Source: an uncultured Clostridia bacterium
Lineage (GTDB): Bacteria; Bacillota; Clostridia; Oscillospirales; Acutalibacteraceae
Reading direction: 5' to 3'
DNA: 64,000 nucleotides
Assembly (NCBI GenBank): GCA_946566955.1
Contig: CAMNXD010000003.1
Coordinates: forward strand, 1 to 64,000
Shown: one piece after another, positions 44,006-53,479 of the stretch
How the letters are laid out: each line of letters opens with the position of its first letter
Position numbering within the stretch: position 1 is the first letter of the stretch
Translations under genes and position numbers: made by a program
The notes under the pieces: generated by a model
The model's input: the letters and a program-made list of their open reading frames with translations, nothing else
Databases searched by the model: none
What the model was told of the DNA's origin: nothing

Positions 44006-44845
44006 ATGCTTGGTCTGAACACCTACGCTAAAACGAAAAACAAAGAGGCAGTAAGCGTTATACCTCAACTTCGCGTCTCTGCAATGGACTGCTTGTCGAC
44101 GGGTTTTAACTTTATTGTAACTCTCAATGAGATTACTTTCGGATTTCAAAGTGTTGTGGGTCTCGGCATTAATAGAAAGGTTAGTTATTTAACAGAAGGT
44201 GGAGTAAATGATCATCAAATAATGGTAGGATGTCCTAGTGATGACAACCCCACCTTAACTTTTAAACGGGGAATACTAATGAGGAATCCGGAATCTCTAA
44301 TTTCAGAGGCGCTCGCTGCTGCATCAGTTATTCCAGATAATATGGAAAGAAAAATGGCGTTAATAGCTGCGGTGTCCTGCGATGCGCAAGCTTGCCTTGA
44401 ACGTGGTCCTGCGCTTGGAACAATTCAAGTATTTGATAGACAAAGGTCTTTAAAAGCTCTTTATTCTTTTTTGTCCTTAGGTATGACGAGCTGGAAATCG
44501 GATGACTTAGATGCAACTTCGGGAGGCATCATGTGTGAAGAGTTTACAATAGCTCACACAGGTCTTACAAGGCATCCTCTCGATCCTATTCCACAATTGG
44601 TACGTGCGGGAATGAATACAGTTTCAGATATAATAACCTTAAGTAATTCGGAACTCACTTACTCGAAAGCAAAAGAATCTAAAGAAAGAAGAAAAGCAGC
44701 CGAAGAGCTTAAAAAGAAAAAAGAAGAAGAGCTTAAGCTTTTACGTAAGCAAAAGGAAGAAGAAAGGCTTCGAAAAGAAGAGGAAGAAAATCTAAAAAAT
44801 CTTCAGCGCCAGCTCGAAGAGCAGCAGCGAGCTTCCAAAGCATAA
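44006..44845 (+). CDS. Second gp19-like tube/adaptor protein with charged helical tail
   Basis: 279 residues. Residues about 25-190 resemble the gp19/Afp5-type fold (FNFIVTLNEITFGFQSVVGLG, ...MTSWKSDDLDATSGGIMCEEFTIAHTGL). From about 215 to the end comes a Lys/Glu/Arg coiled coil (EELKKKKEEELKLLRKQKEE) not normally part of tube proteins. In eCIS, Afp5-type proteins connect tube to hub. The tail may contact the tape measure or the coiled-coil protein encoded next. GAGGAGG precedes the ATG. Confidence 0.85.
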   Translation: MLGLNTYAKTKNKEAVSVIPQLRVSAMDCLSTGFNFIVTLNEITFGFQSVVGLGINRKVSYLTEGGVNDHQIMVGCPSDDNPTLTFKRGILMRNPESLISEALAAASVIPDNMERKMALIAAVSCDAQACLERGPALGTIQVFDRQRSLKALYSFLSLGMTSWKSDDLDATSGGIMCEEFTIAHTGLTRHPLDPIPQLVRAGMNTVSDIITLSNSELTYSKAKESKERRKAAEELKKKKEEELKLLRKQKEEERLRKEEEENLKNLQRQLEEQQRASKA

Positions 44846-44899
44846 TTTTACAAGAATAGTTTGAATTAAACTTTTAATATTTAAAGAAGGTGAAGCTAA

Positions 44900-45550
44900 G
44901 TGGTGCTTGAAGATGAGAAGTTTATAAAGCTAAAAAGACTTATTGAGGAATCTAAAGAGAGGCTTAAGCTTAAAAACGCTGTTTTAGATCAGATAAACGA
45001 AGAGCTATTACTAAAGAAAAAGGAAGTAGCTGAAGCGGAGATAAACTTGATAAAGTTTAAACCTTCGAAGATATTTACTAAAAAAGAAATAAAAAATATA
45101 GAAAGAGAGGAAATAGAAAAGAAACATTTAGAATTTAAAATGCTGAAGCTAAATATTGATAAAGAAACTAATAAAGCTCTTACCAGGGCTCAAGAAGTTA
45201 GATTAAATGCTTTAGGTGGCAGTAAAGAAGAAATAAAAGCCGCAGAAAACTTAGCTTACAAAATGGAAAAAGATGCTTTAACAAGAAAATCCTATATTTT
45301 AGATTGTATTTTAGATGAAAAAGAGCGAGCTTATCAGGAATTACTAGCTGAAAGGGTGTGCCTAGAGAATAATTTAAGAAAACTTAGAAGTTCTTTGAGT
45401 CCGGTCTCTAAAGCAGAGATTAGTAGTGCAAAAAGTAAAATAAAAATTCTTGCCGAGAAGTGCTGGGACTTAAATAAAGAAATACAAAATTTAAGTTTTA
45501 AAATTGAAAAATTTGAGTTTTGGGCTAAAAGGAAACGCAAGTTTATTTGA
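44900..45550 (+). CDS. Unrecognised coiled-coil protein of the injection-system operon
   Basis: 216 residues, almost entirely charged helix (Lys, Glu, Leu heptads) with short Cys-containing stretches and no LysM motif. It occupies the place where LysM-type Afp6/7 proteins would be expected. GTG start after GAAGGTGAA. Likely structural or a chaperone for assembly; unassigned. Confidence 0.6.
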   Translation: MVLEDEKFIKLKRLIEESKERLKLKNAVLDQINEELLLKKKEVAEAEINLIKFKPSKIFTKKEIKNIEREEIEKKHLEFKMLKLNIDKETNKALTRAQEVRLNALGGSKEEIKAAENLAYKMEKDALTRKSYILDCILDEKERAYQELLAERVCLENNLRKLRSSLSPVSKAEISSAKSKIKILAEKCWDLNKEIQNLSFKIEKFEFWAKRKRKFI

Positions 45551-45593
45551 AATTACTTAAGATAAATATTTTTAAATTAGAGGTCGTGAAAAA

Positions 45594-48005
45594 ATGGGAA
45601 AAAATCTAAAAAATAGCCCTAATGAAAGGAACTTAGCAAAAGTAAAAGCCGCTTCGAGTTTAATTACTTTGAAGTATAATAATAATTTTTGCAATAAGTT
45701 CTTTGAAAAAAGTAAAATTTCCTCAATTGTCGAGGAGCCTAGCTATTTTAACGAAGGAACTCAAAATTTAGTTTACGACCTTTCAAGAGCTTCCAGCTCA
45801 AATACAGAATTTTTTAATACTATTATTGATTTACTTTTGCAGCTTCGGGCAGCTCAGAGTGACCAAAATGTTTTTGTCCAAAATAATACAGTTTTGCGTG
45901 AACAAATTTTAAATCAACTTAAAAGCGAAGTTTTAAGGGTAAGTCATAAGCTCACTAAAAGTCAAATTAAAAGCTTGGAAGTGCTTTCGAGTAACTCCTT
46001 CGATGAAAAAGCCCTTACGGATATCTTAAAATCGTTTTTAACGAGCTCAAAAAAAAAATTCTCGGACGATGAACCTGATGGAAAATTCCATGGCTCCACT
46101 TACGCACTTTTAAATTTAGGTGTTAGGAAAATAATTTCTAGGTATACTGAAACTTTTAATAAAATTAATGAAAAAAAAGAATTTTTTAGTAAAATAATTA
46201 GCCATGTAAATTCTAGGCATCTTTTACATACCTCTAATAATCTAGAAAATATAAAACCTCAAGGTAGCGTAGCAGATGAACAATCGAACAAAAAACTAAA
46301 AAACTCTAAACCTAAAACTTATTTAATTAAAAGACATTCACTCGAATCTCACAGTGAGAAAAAGAGTTTCTATGATTTGCTTGGAGATAATATTATAAAA
46401 AGTTCTAATTTAATATTACCTCTAATTAAATTACAGACTAAGCTTTCTGAAATAAATATTCTAAGCAAAACAAGATTAATTGCTCAAAATATTGTAAATA
46501 AAGCCATTTCTAAAACCCTTCCTTCTGAAATAGAGTTAGTAAATAGGGTGATAGAGAAAACTCAGATTAGCGAAATTCAAGAAAGCTTACTCTATAGCAA
46601 AGAGCGATACGAAAATTATAAAGTTAAATACCAGACGGAAATTAAAAAAATTCAGAATCAGTTAAAGAAATTCCAGACTTATAAATCGATTACAAGCTCA
46701 AAAGAACTTGAATTAAAATCCAGCCGTGTGATGGACTTAAGTATTCAAAATGAAGTAAGAAAAAATGTATTTAGACTTATCTCTCAAAATCAAGTGCTTC
46801 GACGCATTGAGATTACTAGTGAAAATGCTGTTAAAAATTACTTAACTAAAAGTCTAATTCATAAACATAAGGTTATAGACAAACTATTTGAAAACTATAG
46901 CCAAAAACATGAAAGAAAAGCGGTTTACAATTCCAAATACATTAAGCATAAAGCTTTGAAACTTGAAAAAAGTCTAGTAAAAGATATAAATAGCGAGTAC
47001 GTCTTAAAAAATGATATTGAACTTAAGAATTTAGAGTATACTAACTTGATTAAAAATATTTCGGATTATACACATCAAAACATAAAAAATCGGCATGTTA
47101 AAAAAATCTACTCAAACGCTCAAAAATTTAAGCTGCGAAATCTTATTTCTGAAAGCTACGAGGATAAAACTTTTAAGTTTAAAAGCTTAAACTACGACTT
47201 TTACAAAAAGCTTTCAAATAAATCTCAGATTCACTCCCAAGAGCTTTTAAATTTTTTGATTGAAAATAAGCTTAATAAAGAAAAGTCTTTTTCCGATTTT
47301 ATAAGTAAGAAAATTAAGCTAGTTTTTGACTTTTCCGAAAGTAAATTTAAAAATAGATTTTTTAGTAAAATTCGAGTGCTTGAAAATAACCGTCATAAGG
47401 AATTAATTATTAATAATTTAGAACTTGAGCGAACTAAGATATTTAAAAACTTATCGGAAGAAGAAATATTAAAAAGTCTTAATGTTACTGAAATAACAAA
47501 AAAAGTGGACGAAATTCAAAAGCTCCAAGGGCGAACGATATCTATTGTCAATCAGAAAGCTTTACAGAAAAAACGTAATTTTATTCATAGTCTCAACTTA
47601 CCTGAAGACTTTAAAAATATTTTTAAGTTTACCTCAAACGATAAAATCTATCATTTAAATAACGTTTTATATTCTCCATATTCTGATAAGTCCCATATGA
47701 TTTACAAGCAGACCTTAAAGTCAGAAGAAAAAGAGGAAAAGGAACCTATCAAAAAAGCACAAAAGCCTTCTATAAAAGAGTCTGTACCGGATATTAAAAA
47801 AGTTTCTAAGCCTGCAGCTTCGCAGATTTTAGACTCAAAAGAAATAGAAAGAAAGCTTATGGCTCAAACCTTAGGTAAAAAAGAAATAATAAATTTAATA
47901 GAATCTTATATGAGCGGAATTAATATAGAAGAAATTTCAAGAAATGTTTTAAATAAGGTTGAAGGTAAGATTCTTATGGATAAAAAAAGAGTTGGGATAT
48001 TTTAA
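45594..48005 (+). CDS. Large Lys/Asn-rich helical protein, possible tape measure
   Basis: 803 residues without recognised domain. Predominantly helical and basic, without signal peptide or strong hydrophobic segments. The end has a short linker (KEEKEPIKKAQKPSIKES) and a small conserved-looking C-terminal part (EIINLIESYMSGINIEEISRN). It is the only gene of suitable length for a tube-length ruler in this operon, and it lies between the tube and hub genes. At about 1.5 A per residue it would span about 120 nm if extended. That assignment is inference; an effector or inner cargo is also possible. Confidence 0.5.
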   Translation: MGKNLKNSPNERNLAKVKAASSLITLKYNNNFCNKFFEKSKISSIVEEPSYFNEGTQNLVYDLSRASSSNTEFFNTIIDLLLQLRAAQSDQNVFVQNNTVLREQILNQLKSEVLRVSHKLTKSQIKSLEVLSSNSFDEKALTDILKSFLTSSKKKFSDDEPDGKFHGSTYALLNLGVRKIISRYTETFNKINEKKEFFSKIISHVNSRHLLHTSNNLENIKPQGSVADEQSNKKLKNSKPKTYLIKRHSLESHSEKKSFYDLLGDNIIKSSNLILPLIKLQTKLSEINILSKTRLIAQNIVNKAISKTLPSEIELVNRVIEKTQISEIQESLLYSKERYENYKVKYQTEIKKIQNQLKKFQTYKSITSSKELELKSSRVMDLSIQNEVRKNVFRLISQNQVLRRIEITSENAVKNYLTKSLIHKHKVIDKLFENYSQKHERKAVYNSKYIKHKALKLEKSLVKDINSEYVLKNDIELKNLEYTNLIKNISDYTHQNIKNRHVKKIYSNAQKFKLRNLISESYEDKTFKFKSLNYDFYKKLSNKSQIHSQELLNFLIENKLNKEKSFSDFISKKIKLVFDFSESKFKNRFFSKIRVLENNRHKELIINNLELERTKIFKNLSEEEILKSLNVTEITKKVDEIQKLQGRTISIVNQKALQKKRNFIHSLNLPEDFKNIFKFTSNDKIYHLNNVLYSPYSDKSHMIYKQTLKSEEKEEKEPIKKAQKPSIKESVPDIKKVSKPAASQILDSKEIERKLMAQTLGKKEIINLIESYMSGINIEEISRNVLNKVEGKILMDKKRVGIF

Positions 48006-48025
48006 AATAAAAAAGGATGTTTACT

Positions 48026-49171
48026 ATGGACACATTGAAGAATTATTGGAAAAATAATGCACAATGCGTGGGTCCTAGAGCGACCGTGTATATAAATGGA
48101 AAGCAATGGAAATCTGATGGAATTCTTATAACTCGTGTTGAAGTTTCTAGCTCTATCGCAGGGGAAGCTAGCACTTGCTTAGTGGAAGTTGGATGGCCAG
48201 CTGTAGAGATGACTAAAGGAAAAATAAAGCTTGAATCCGATTTTGCCGAGGCAAAAGTAGGTGCTAAATTAGAAGTCAAACTAGGATATTGTGTTGACGA
48301 GGAATTAAAGCTCGAAAGTGTGTTTAAAGGATTCGTTTCGGCGTTTGACTTAGAGCTACGTAATGAAGGAAAAGTATTTTTGACGGTTCAAGGCATGGAT
48401 GCTAAGATGTGGATGATGGTCAACCGGAAGACAGAACTAAAAAAAGATAAGAGAAAATATTCGATGGTTGTTCAAGAAATTTGTGGAGATTATTCAAGTA
48501 AGCTCGAAGGTCAAGTTGTAGATATAAAGGGCGAAGTAGAATTTAAAAGAGACATATACCAGAGAAACGAAAGTGACTATGAATTTTTAACTCGAATTTC
48601 AAAATTAACTGGTGCAGTATTTTTTATAAATCTAGGTAAGCTTTATTTTATAAGCCCTTCGAAGAATAAGTCTCCAAAATTTAAAATTACGCCTGGACCT
48701 GAAATTTATAATCTTAAACTTTCAACTAGCGTCTGGGGAATACCGAAATCAGTGGAAGTAGTGAGTATAGACTCTCAAGACTTTGAAAATACAATCTCTG
48801 CCCAAGCCACATCTTCTGATAATATCGGTGACGGGAAATCTGCATCATCGCTTACTAATAATATAAGTAAAGAAAATAAAATAATGATTATAGATAATAC
48901 CGTAAGTTCAGTAAACGAAGCGTCGTTTTTAGCCGAAGCAGTATATAACCGGCGTGAGCTAAATTTCGTTGAAGTGACATTAGAAACTGTTGGATATCCT
49001 AAAGCAGGACTTGGAATGGGAGTGAGCTTAGAGAATTTTGGGCATCCGATAGATAATGATTACATTATTGCAGGAATTAAACACTACTGCGATTATGAAA
49101 ACGTCAAATATATTACTCAGTTTTTACTCAAAGCTAATAGGATGACTCCTCAAAACAATAGCTTTATTTAA
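48026..49171 (+). CDS. Baseplate hub protein (gp27/VgrG-N, late control D type)
   Basis: 381 residues from ATG 48026, preferred because AAAAGGA at 48011-48017 overlaps the alternative ATG 48017. Family features: ISSIAGE-type start with VEVSSSIAGEASTCLVEVGWP, the FKGFVSAFDLEL stretch, and YQRNESDYEFLTRISKLTGAVFFI. It forms the trimeric hub between tube and spike. The next gene encodes the spike part, so VgrG is split in two here. Confidence 0.88.
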   Translation: MDTLKNYWKNNAQCVGPRATVYINGKQWKSDGILITRVEVSSSIAGEASTCLVEVGWPAVEMTKGKIKLESDFAEAKVGAKLEVKLGYCVDEELKLESVFKGFVSAFDLELRNEGKVFLTVQGMDAKMWMMVNRKTELKKDKRKYSMVVQEICGDYSSKLEGQVVDIKGEVEFKRDIYQRNESDYEFLTRISKLTGAVFFINLGKLYFISPSKNKSPKFKITPGPEIYNLKLSTSVWGIPKSVEVVSIDSQDFENTISAQATSSDNIGDGKSASSLTNNISKENKIMIIDNTVSSVNEASFLAEAVYNRRELNFVEVTLETVGYPKAGLGMGVSLENFGHPIDNDYIIAGIKHYCDYENVKYITQFLLKANRMTPQNNSFI

Positions 49172-49189
49172 ATAGAAAGGAGACAAAAA

Positions 49190-49942
49190 ATGTTTTTAGG
49201 ATCTTTAGACAAGTGTAAAGACAATATAATTGGGCTCAAAAGAGGCGTTGTTAAAGATTTAAATGACCCTGACAAGCTAAATAGAGTCAAGGTTATGCTT
49301 GTAGATGAGTCTTTAGAAACTCCTTTTGGGAACGTTATGGCTAAATTTGCTGGAGAAACTTATGGAAGTGTGTTTATTCCCAAGCAAGGAGAAGAAGTAC
49401 TTGTAGGGTTTTTAGATGGAAACATAAATAGTCCCGTGATACTCGGAAGTCTTTATAACTCTAAGATCAAGCCTCCTTTAGAAATAAATGAAGATAACGA
49501 AATAATGTTTATTCAGCTTCCTTCAGGGCTTAAAATCGAGATTAATAATAAAGAAGACGATCAGAAAATATTAATAACTACTAAAGCAGAGCACGTTATT
49601 TCTTTGGAAGAAGGTTCAAATGAACAGCTTGAAGTTAAAGATAAATCAGGAAACACTAGCTTTAAAATTGACTTCAAAAACGGCGAACTTGAAATTAAAG
49701 CGCAAAATAAAATTTCTTTTTCAGCAGGTCAAGATACGATGGTTTTAGAAAATCAAAAAGGACTTAACCTCTCTACTTCAGCGGGAAAACTGGAAGTCAG
49801 TGCAAACTCGATTAGCATGAAAGCAAGCACCAACTTTGAGTGCGAAGCAAGTGCTCAATTTACAGCTAAAGGTTCGGCGGGAATAGAAGTAAGCTCCACA
49901 GGACAAACAGTTCTTAAAGGTTCTATGACTCAGATAAACTGA
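49190..49942 (+). CDS. Spike protein (gp5/VgrG-C, OB fold and beta-helix)
   Basis: 250 residues. An N-terminal OB fold (about 14-100) has GVVKDLNDPDKLNRVKVML and FIPKQGEEVLVGFLDGN. A repetitive C-terminal beta-helix follows (ISMKASTNFECEASAQFTAKGSAGIEV). It lacks any lysozyme domain. It forms the membrane-puncturing point. No PAAR tip gene is seen next to it. GAAAGGAG precedes the ATG. Confidence 0.93.
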   Translation: MFLGSLDKCKDNIIGLKRGVVKDLNDPDKLNRVKVMLVDESLETPFGNVMAKFAGETYGSVFIPKQGEEVLVGFLDGNINSPVILGSLYNSKIKPPLEINEDNEIMFIQLPSGLKIEINNKEDDQKILITTKAEHVISLEEGSNEQLEVKDKSGNTSFKIDFKNGELEIKAQNKISFSAGQDTMVLENQKGLNLSTSAGKLEVSANSISMKASTNFECEASAQFTAKGSAGIEVSSTGQTVLKGSMTQIN

Positions 49943-49967
49943 TAATTTTTAAGAGGTGGAATAAAAA

Positions 49968-50357
49968 ATGGAGAACTTAAAGGGATGGAAATTTCCAATT
50001 CAAGTAGATGAAAACACAGGTAAAATTGCAACTATTGAAGATAATCAAAATATCAGACAGTCCATAAAGCTTATACTCGGAACTCAAAGATATGAAAGAA
50101 AGATTTTTTCTAACTTTGGAACAGATTTAAGAGTATTTATGTTCGAAATTGTGGATCCAGGATTTATATCTACTTTAAAAAGTACTATAAGTTCTTCTTT
50201 AAAAACTTGGGAAAGCCATATTCAAGATATGAATATTTCTATAAGAGCTTCTACGGGACCTTTATCTACTGTTGAATCTATCATAGACTATATAACTGAT
50301 ATTGAACCTACTCAAGAGAGGGTAAGCACTAGAATTGATTCAAATGATACTCAGTAG
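49968..50357 (+). CDS. Baseplate wedge protein, gp25-like
   Basis: 129 residues. GKIATIEDNQNIRQSIKLILGTQRYERKIFSNFGTDL fits the gp25/GPW family (EPR-like core replaced by ERK). It links the sheath to the baseplate and is a core part of all contractile systems. AAGAGGTGG precedes the ATG. Confidence 0.92.
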   Translation: MENLKGWKFPIQVDENTGKIATIEDNQNIRQSIKLILGTQRYERKIFSNFGTDLRVFMFEIVDPGFISTLKSTISSSLKTWESHIQDMNISIRASTGPLSTVESIIDYITDIEPTQERVSTRIDSNDTQ

Positions 50358-50453
50358 CAAATTAAAAGTAAGCTTTAGAAAGGATGTGAATAAGGAAAAT
50401 ACTTTTTTATTTAGATTAGGACCGCTGATAGTAAAAGTATTTTTCCTCGATTT

Positions 50454-53400
50454 ATGAGTGAATTACCTGAACTAGACAACAGAGATTTTGAAAAGTTGCT
50501 AAAAGAAGTTAAATTTCTAGCATCGCAGTATACTCCCGAGTGGAATTGTGACTTAAATAGCAGCGACTTTGGCGTTGTTTTTGCTAAAGTTTTTTGCAAT
50601 ATGATGGAAAACACTATCAGCAGGTATAACAAGACTCTTTATAATTATTACTTAACCTTTTTAAATATGCTGGGTACTAAACTTCGTCCTGCTGCATCTG
50701 CGTCCGGAATGGTTGTGATAAACGCTTCGAGGAGCCATAAAGGGGCTTATATAGATAAAGGCACAAGACTTTTTGCTCCAGCGGATACAGAAGAAGGGAT
50801 GGTAATATATGAAACTCTTGACCCTGTAACTGCGATTGAAACGATGATTACGGCAATATATTTTACTGATGGTAAAAAAGACTTTGTTGGTAAGGCTTAT
50901 GAGAATAGAAAAAAAGAAAAAAATAAAGTTATAAGCCCCTTTAGGATATTTGATAACGTATTTATAGAGAACTTACAAACTCATGAAATTTACTTTGATG
51001 ATTTAACTGTATTTGATATGTCGAGTACGGATATAGTTTTTAGTTTTTTCAATGAACTATCAGCAATTGGACAAGCGGCTTTACCAGAAGTTTTTGCGGA
51101 CTCTAACAATGCTTTATGGGAGTATTTTGACGGTAAAAAGTGGAAAGCTGTTGACTCAGTTGAAAAACTTAAGCAAGGCATAAGAGTTAAGTTTAGTGGC
51201 AGAAGTGAAGTTACGAAAATACTTGAAAAGGAATCTAGATTTATAAGATGTAGATTTAGAAAAATACCTGAAAAAGATTTATCAGTCACTTCTATAGATT
51301 ATCATTCCATATCTCAAGCAATGTCACCGGATTCTCTTTTTTTTAACGAAACAGAACTTTCTGAAGATGATTTTTTCCCATTTGACGAAGAGTATACAAT
51401 GTATAATAGATTTTCAATAGGATGCAATGAAGCTTTCACAAAAACGGGAGCTAAAATAACTATTTCAGCTCAGGTGCAATTTGTAAAGATTAAAACTGAT
51501 ATGAAAGTCCCGGGAAAAAGGTATAAATCTGTAATGAATGAATCCGATTTTGGGGATATGGAGCCAGGCGACATAAAAATAGAAGGTGTTAAATGGGAAT
51601 ACTGGAATGGTTCAGGTTGGGCACGCTTAGACGCCGGCAGTGAAGGAGAAAAATTTTTCGAAGCAGCTCAAGGAGCTGAAATTAAAAGAACTTTGAGTTT
51701 TATATGCCCTGAGGATATAAAAGCGGTTTCTGTGGGATCGTCTAATGGATATTTTATAAGAGCACGAATTTCTAAAATGAATCAAAGATTTAATTTCTAC
51801 TCCAGCTTTGTAAGCCCTTATATTCATGATCTAAAAATTGAATATAGCTACGAAGGTAGTGACCATAGATTTAGCAGTTTAATAGTTAAATCGAATTTAT
51901 CGACGGAAATAGTTAATCTTTCAGCGCGGGGCGTTTCAAATATTTTAAATAAGTATCTTTGTGAAGCTCCAGCGATGTACTTTTGTTTGAGTAAGCCGCT
52001 GATTTCAGGAATGATTCGTATCTTTATTGACATTGAAGAAGGAATTCACAGATTTAATCCCACAGTTAAATGGGAATACCTTGCTAAAAGCCATAAGGGA
52101 GGAAGTAAGTGGAAGCATATTGACGTCCTAGATGCAACAGATAATTTCGCTCATAGCGAAACAGTCACCATGATTGGAAAAAACGATTTTCAAGAATCTA
52201 CAATTTTTGGCTCAACTGGATATTTTATTAGAGTTACGAATCCGGATAAAAGATATTCCCTAGAGGATGACATCGCATCAAGACCTATAGTTAATAATAT
52301 AAGCTTTAACGCTGTTAAAATTGTACAGAAGGATAGTCGTCCGCCGGAATACTTTTCAATTGAACGTGGAGAAGAAAATAAACTTTGCAGACTTTCTCGT
52401 CCCAACGTTGCGAGCGTAGAGGTTTGGATAGACGAAGTGGGTAATTTGACTGCGTCTGAGCAAGAAGACTTTTTAAAACTTTCAGAGGATCAAGTTCAAG
52501 CTGAGTATGATGAAATGGGAGTTCTTGAAAAGCTTTGGATAAAGTGGAAAGCGGTACCGAATTTAGTGTCTTACAGTATGAATGATAGGGTTTATGAGAT
52601 TGATTATCCAAAAGGAGAAATTCTATTTGGTGACGGCCGAAAAGGGAAAATTCCTCCGGAGCAATATAATGAAAGTATTAAGATAGTTTATTCAGTTTGC
52701 AACGGGACAAAAGGTAATATTCTTGAAGATCAGATTAAAGATTTTGTAAATACCATTCCTCATGTTGAAAAAGCTTCAAATCCTTCTCCCATAATGGGAG
52801 GCGTTGACATGGAAACAATTGATAGTGCTGCTCGCCGGATGTTCAGTCAAATTTCAGGTGGAAATAGAATCGTATCACTTAGTGACTTTGAAGAGTCTAT
52901 TTGTTTTAATGATAGAAATATATATAAAGTTAAATGTTTAGCACATGTAGACGAAGACGGAAACAGCTCTGTAGGCGCAACTTCTATTGCCGTGCTTCCT
53001 CGAAGGTTTATGCAAGGGTATGAAAAGTTTCAGGGTATAAAAAATCGAATCTGGCAGTTTATGGACGAAAAAGCCCCAGTTACTCTTTCTCAGTCAACTA
53101 GACTTAAAATTTTTGAAGTGGGATATGTTGAGACGAGTGTAAGTGTAGATGTTGTAATTCGAGATTTCAATTTCTATCAAGGCGTTTACAGTAGCATAGA
53201 ATCTCGATTAAAAGAGTTTCTAAATCCAGTTAGAGGAAATTTTTCGGGTAAAGGATGGGAAATAGGTCAGTTCCCGCGTAAAGAACTAATTTACAATTAT
53301 ATAAAAGTAGTACCCAATATAAAATGGGTAAAAAACATAAATATTTTTACTAAGCTCGTAACTCCTGAAGGGAAAAAAGAGCTTGATTTTGAAGATGTAA

Positions 53401-53462
53401 AAAAGAAAGAGTTTGTTGTCCCGGTTTTTGGGACTCCTGAAATAAATATAACTGTTAGTTAG
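50454..53462 (+). CDS. Large baseplate assembly protein (gp6/Afp11 type)
   Basis: 1002 residues. Typical eCIS wedge protein: start MSELPELDNRDFEKLLKEV, then a gpJ-like core near the C-terminus with VNTIPHVEKASNPSPIMGGVDMETID and RRMFSQISGGNRIVSLSDFEE. The middle includes repeated beta-rich segments (KWEYWNGSGWARLD, VKWEYLAKSHKGGSKWKHID), probably carbohydrate-binding-like or structural insertions. No ribosome site is close to ATG 50454. A 23-codon GTG frame just upstream ends in an ATGA overlap with it, hinting at coupling. Confidence 0.9.
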   Translation: MSELPELDNRDFEKLLKEVKFLASQYTPEWNCDLNSSDFGVVFAKVFCNMMENTISRYNKTLYNYYLTFLNMLGTKLRPAASASGMVVINASRSHKGAYIDKGTRLFAPADTEEGMVIYETLDPVTAIETMITAIYFTDGKKDFVGKAYENRKKEKNKVISPFRIFDNVFIENLQTHEIYFDDLTVFDMSSTDIVFSFFNELSAIGQAALPEVFADSNNALWEYFDGKKWKAVDSVEKLKQGIRVKFSGRSEVTKILEKESRFIRCRFRKIPEKDLSVTSIDYHSISQAMSPDSLFFNETELSEDDFFPFDEEYTMYNRFSIGCNEAFTKTGAKITISAQVQFVKIKTDMKVPGKRYKSVMNESDFGDMEPGDIKIEGVKWEYWNGSGWARLDAGSEGEKFFEAAQGAEIKRTLSFICPEDIKAVSVGSSNGYFIRARISKMNQRFNFYSSFVSPYIHDLKIEYSYEGSDHRFSSLIVKSNLSTEIVNLSARGVSNILNKYLCEAPAMYFCLSKPLISGMIRIFIDIEEGIHRFNPTVKWEYLAKSHKGGSKWKHIDVLDATDNFAHSETVTMIGKNDFQESTIFGSTGYFIRVTNPDKRYSLEDDIASRPIVNNISFNAVKIVQKDSRPPEYFSIERGEENKLCRLSRPNVASVEVWIDEVGNLTASEQEDFLKLSEDQVQAEYDEMGVLEKLWIKWKAVPNLVSYSMNDRVYEIDYPKGEILFGDGRKGKIPPEQYNESIKIVYSVCNGTKGNILEDQIKDFVNTIPHVEKASNPSPIMGGVDMETIDSAARRMFSQISGGNRIVSLSDFEESICFNDRNIYKVKCLAHVDEDGNSSVGATSIAVLPRRFMQGYEKFQGIKNRIWQFMDEKAPVTLSQSTRLKIFEVGYVETSVSVDVVIRDFNFYQGVYSSIESRLKEFLNPVRGNFSGKGWEIGQFPRKELIYNYIKVVPNIKWVKNINIFTKLVTPEGKKELDFEDVKKKEFVVPVFGTPEINITVS

Positions 53463-53479
53463 ATGGTTAGGTGAAGTAA

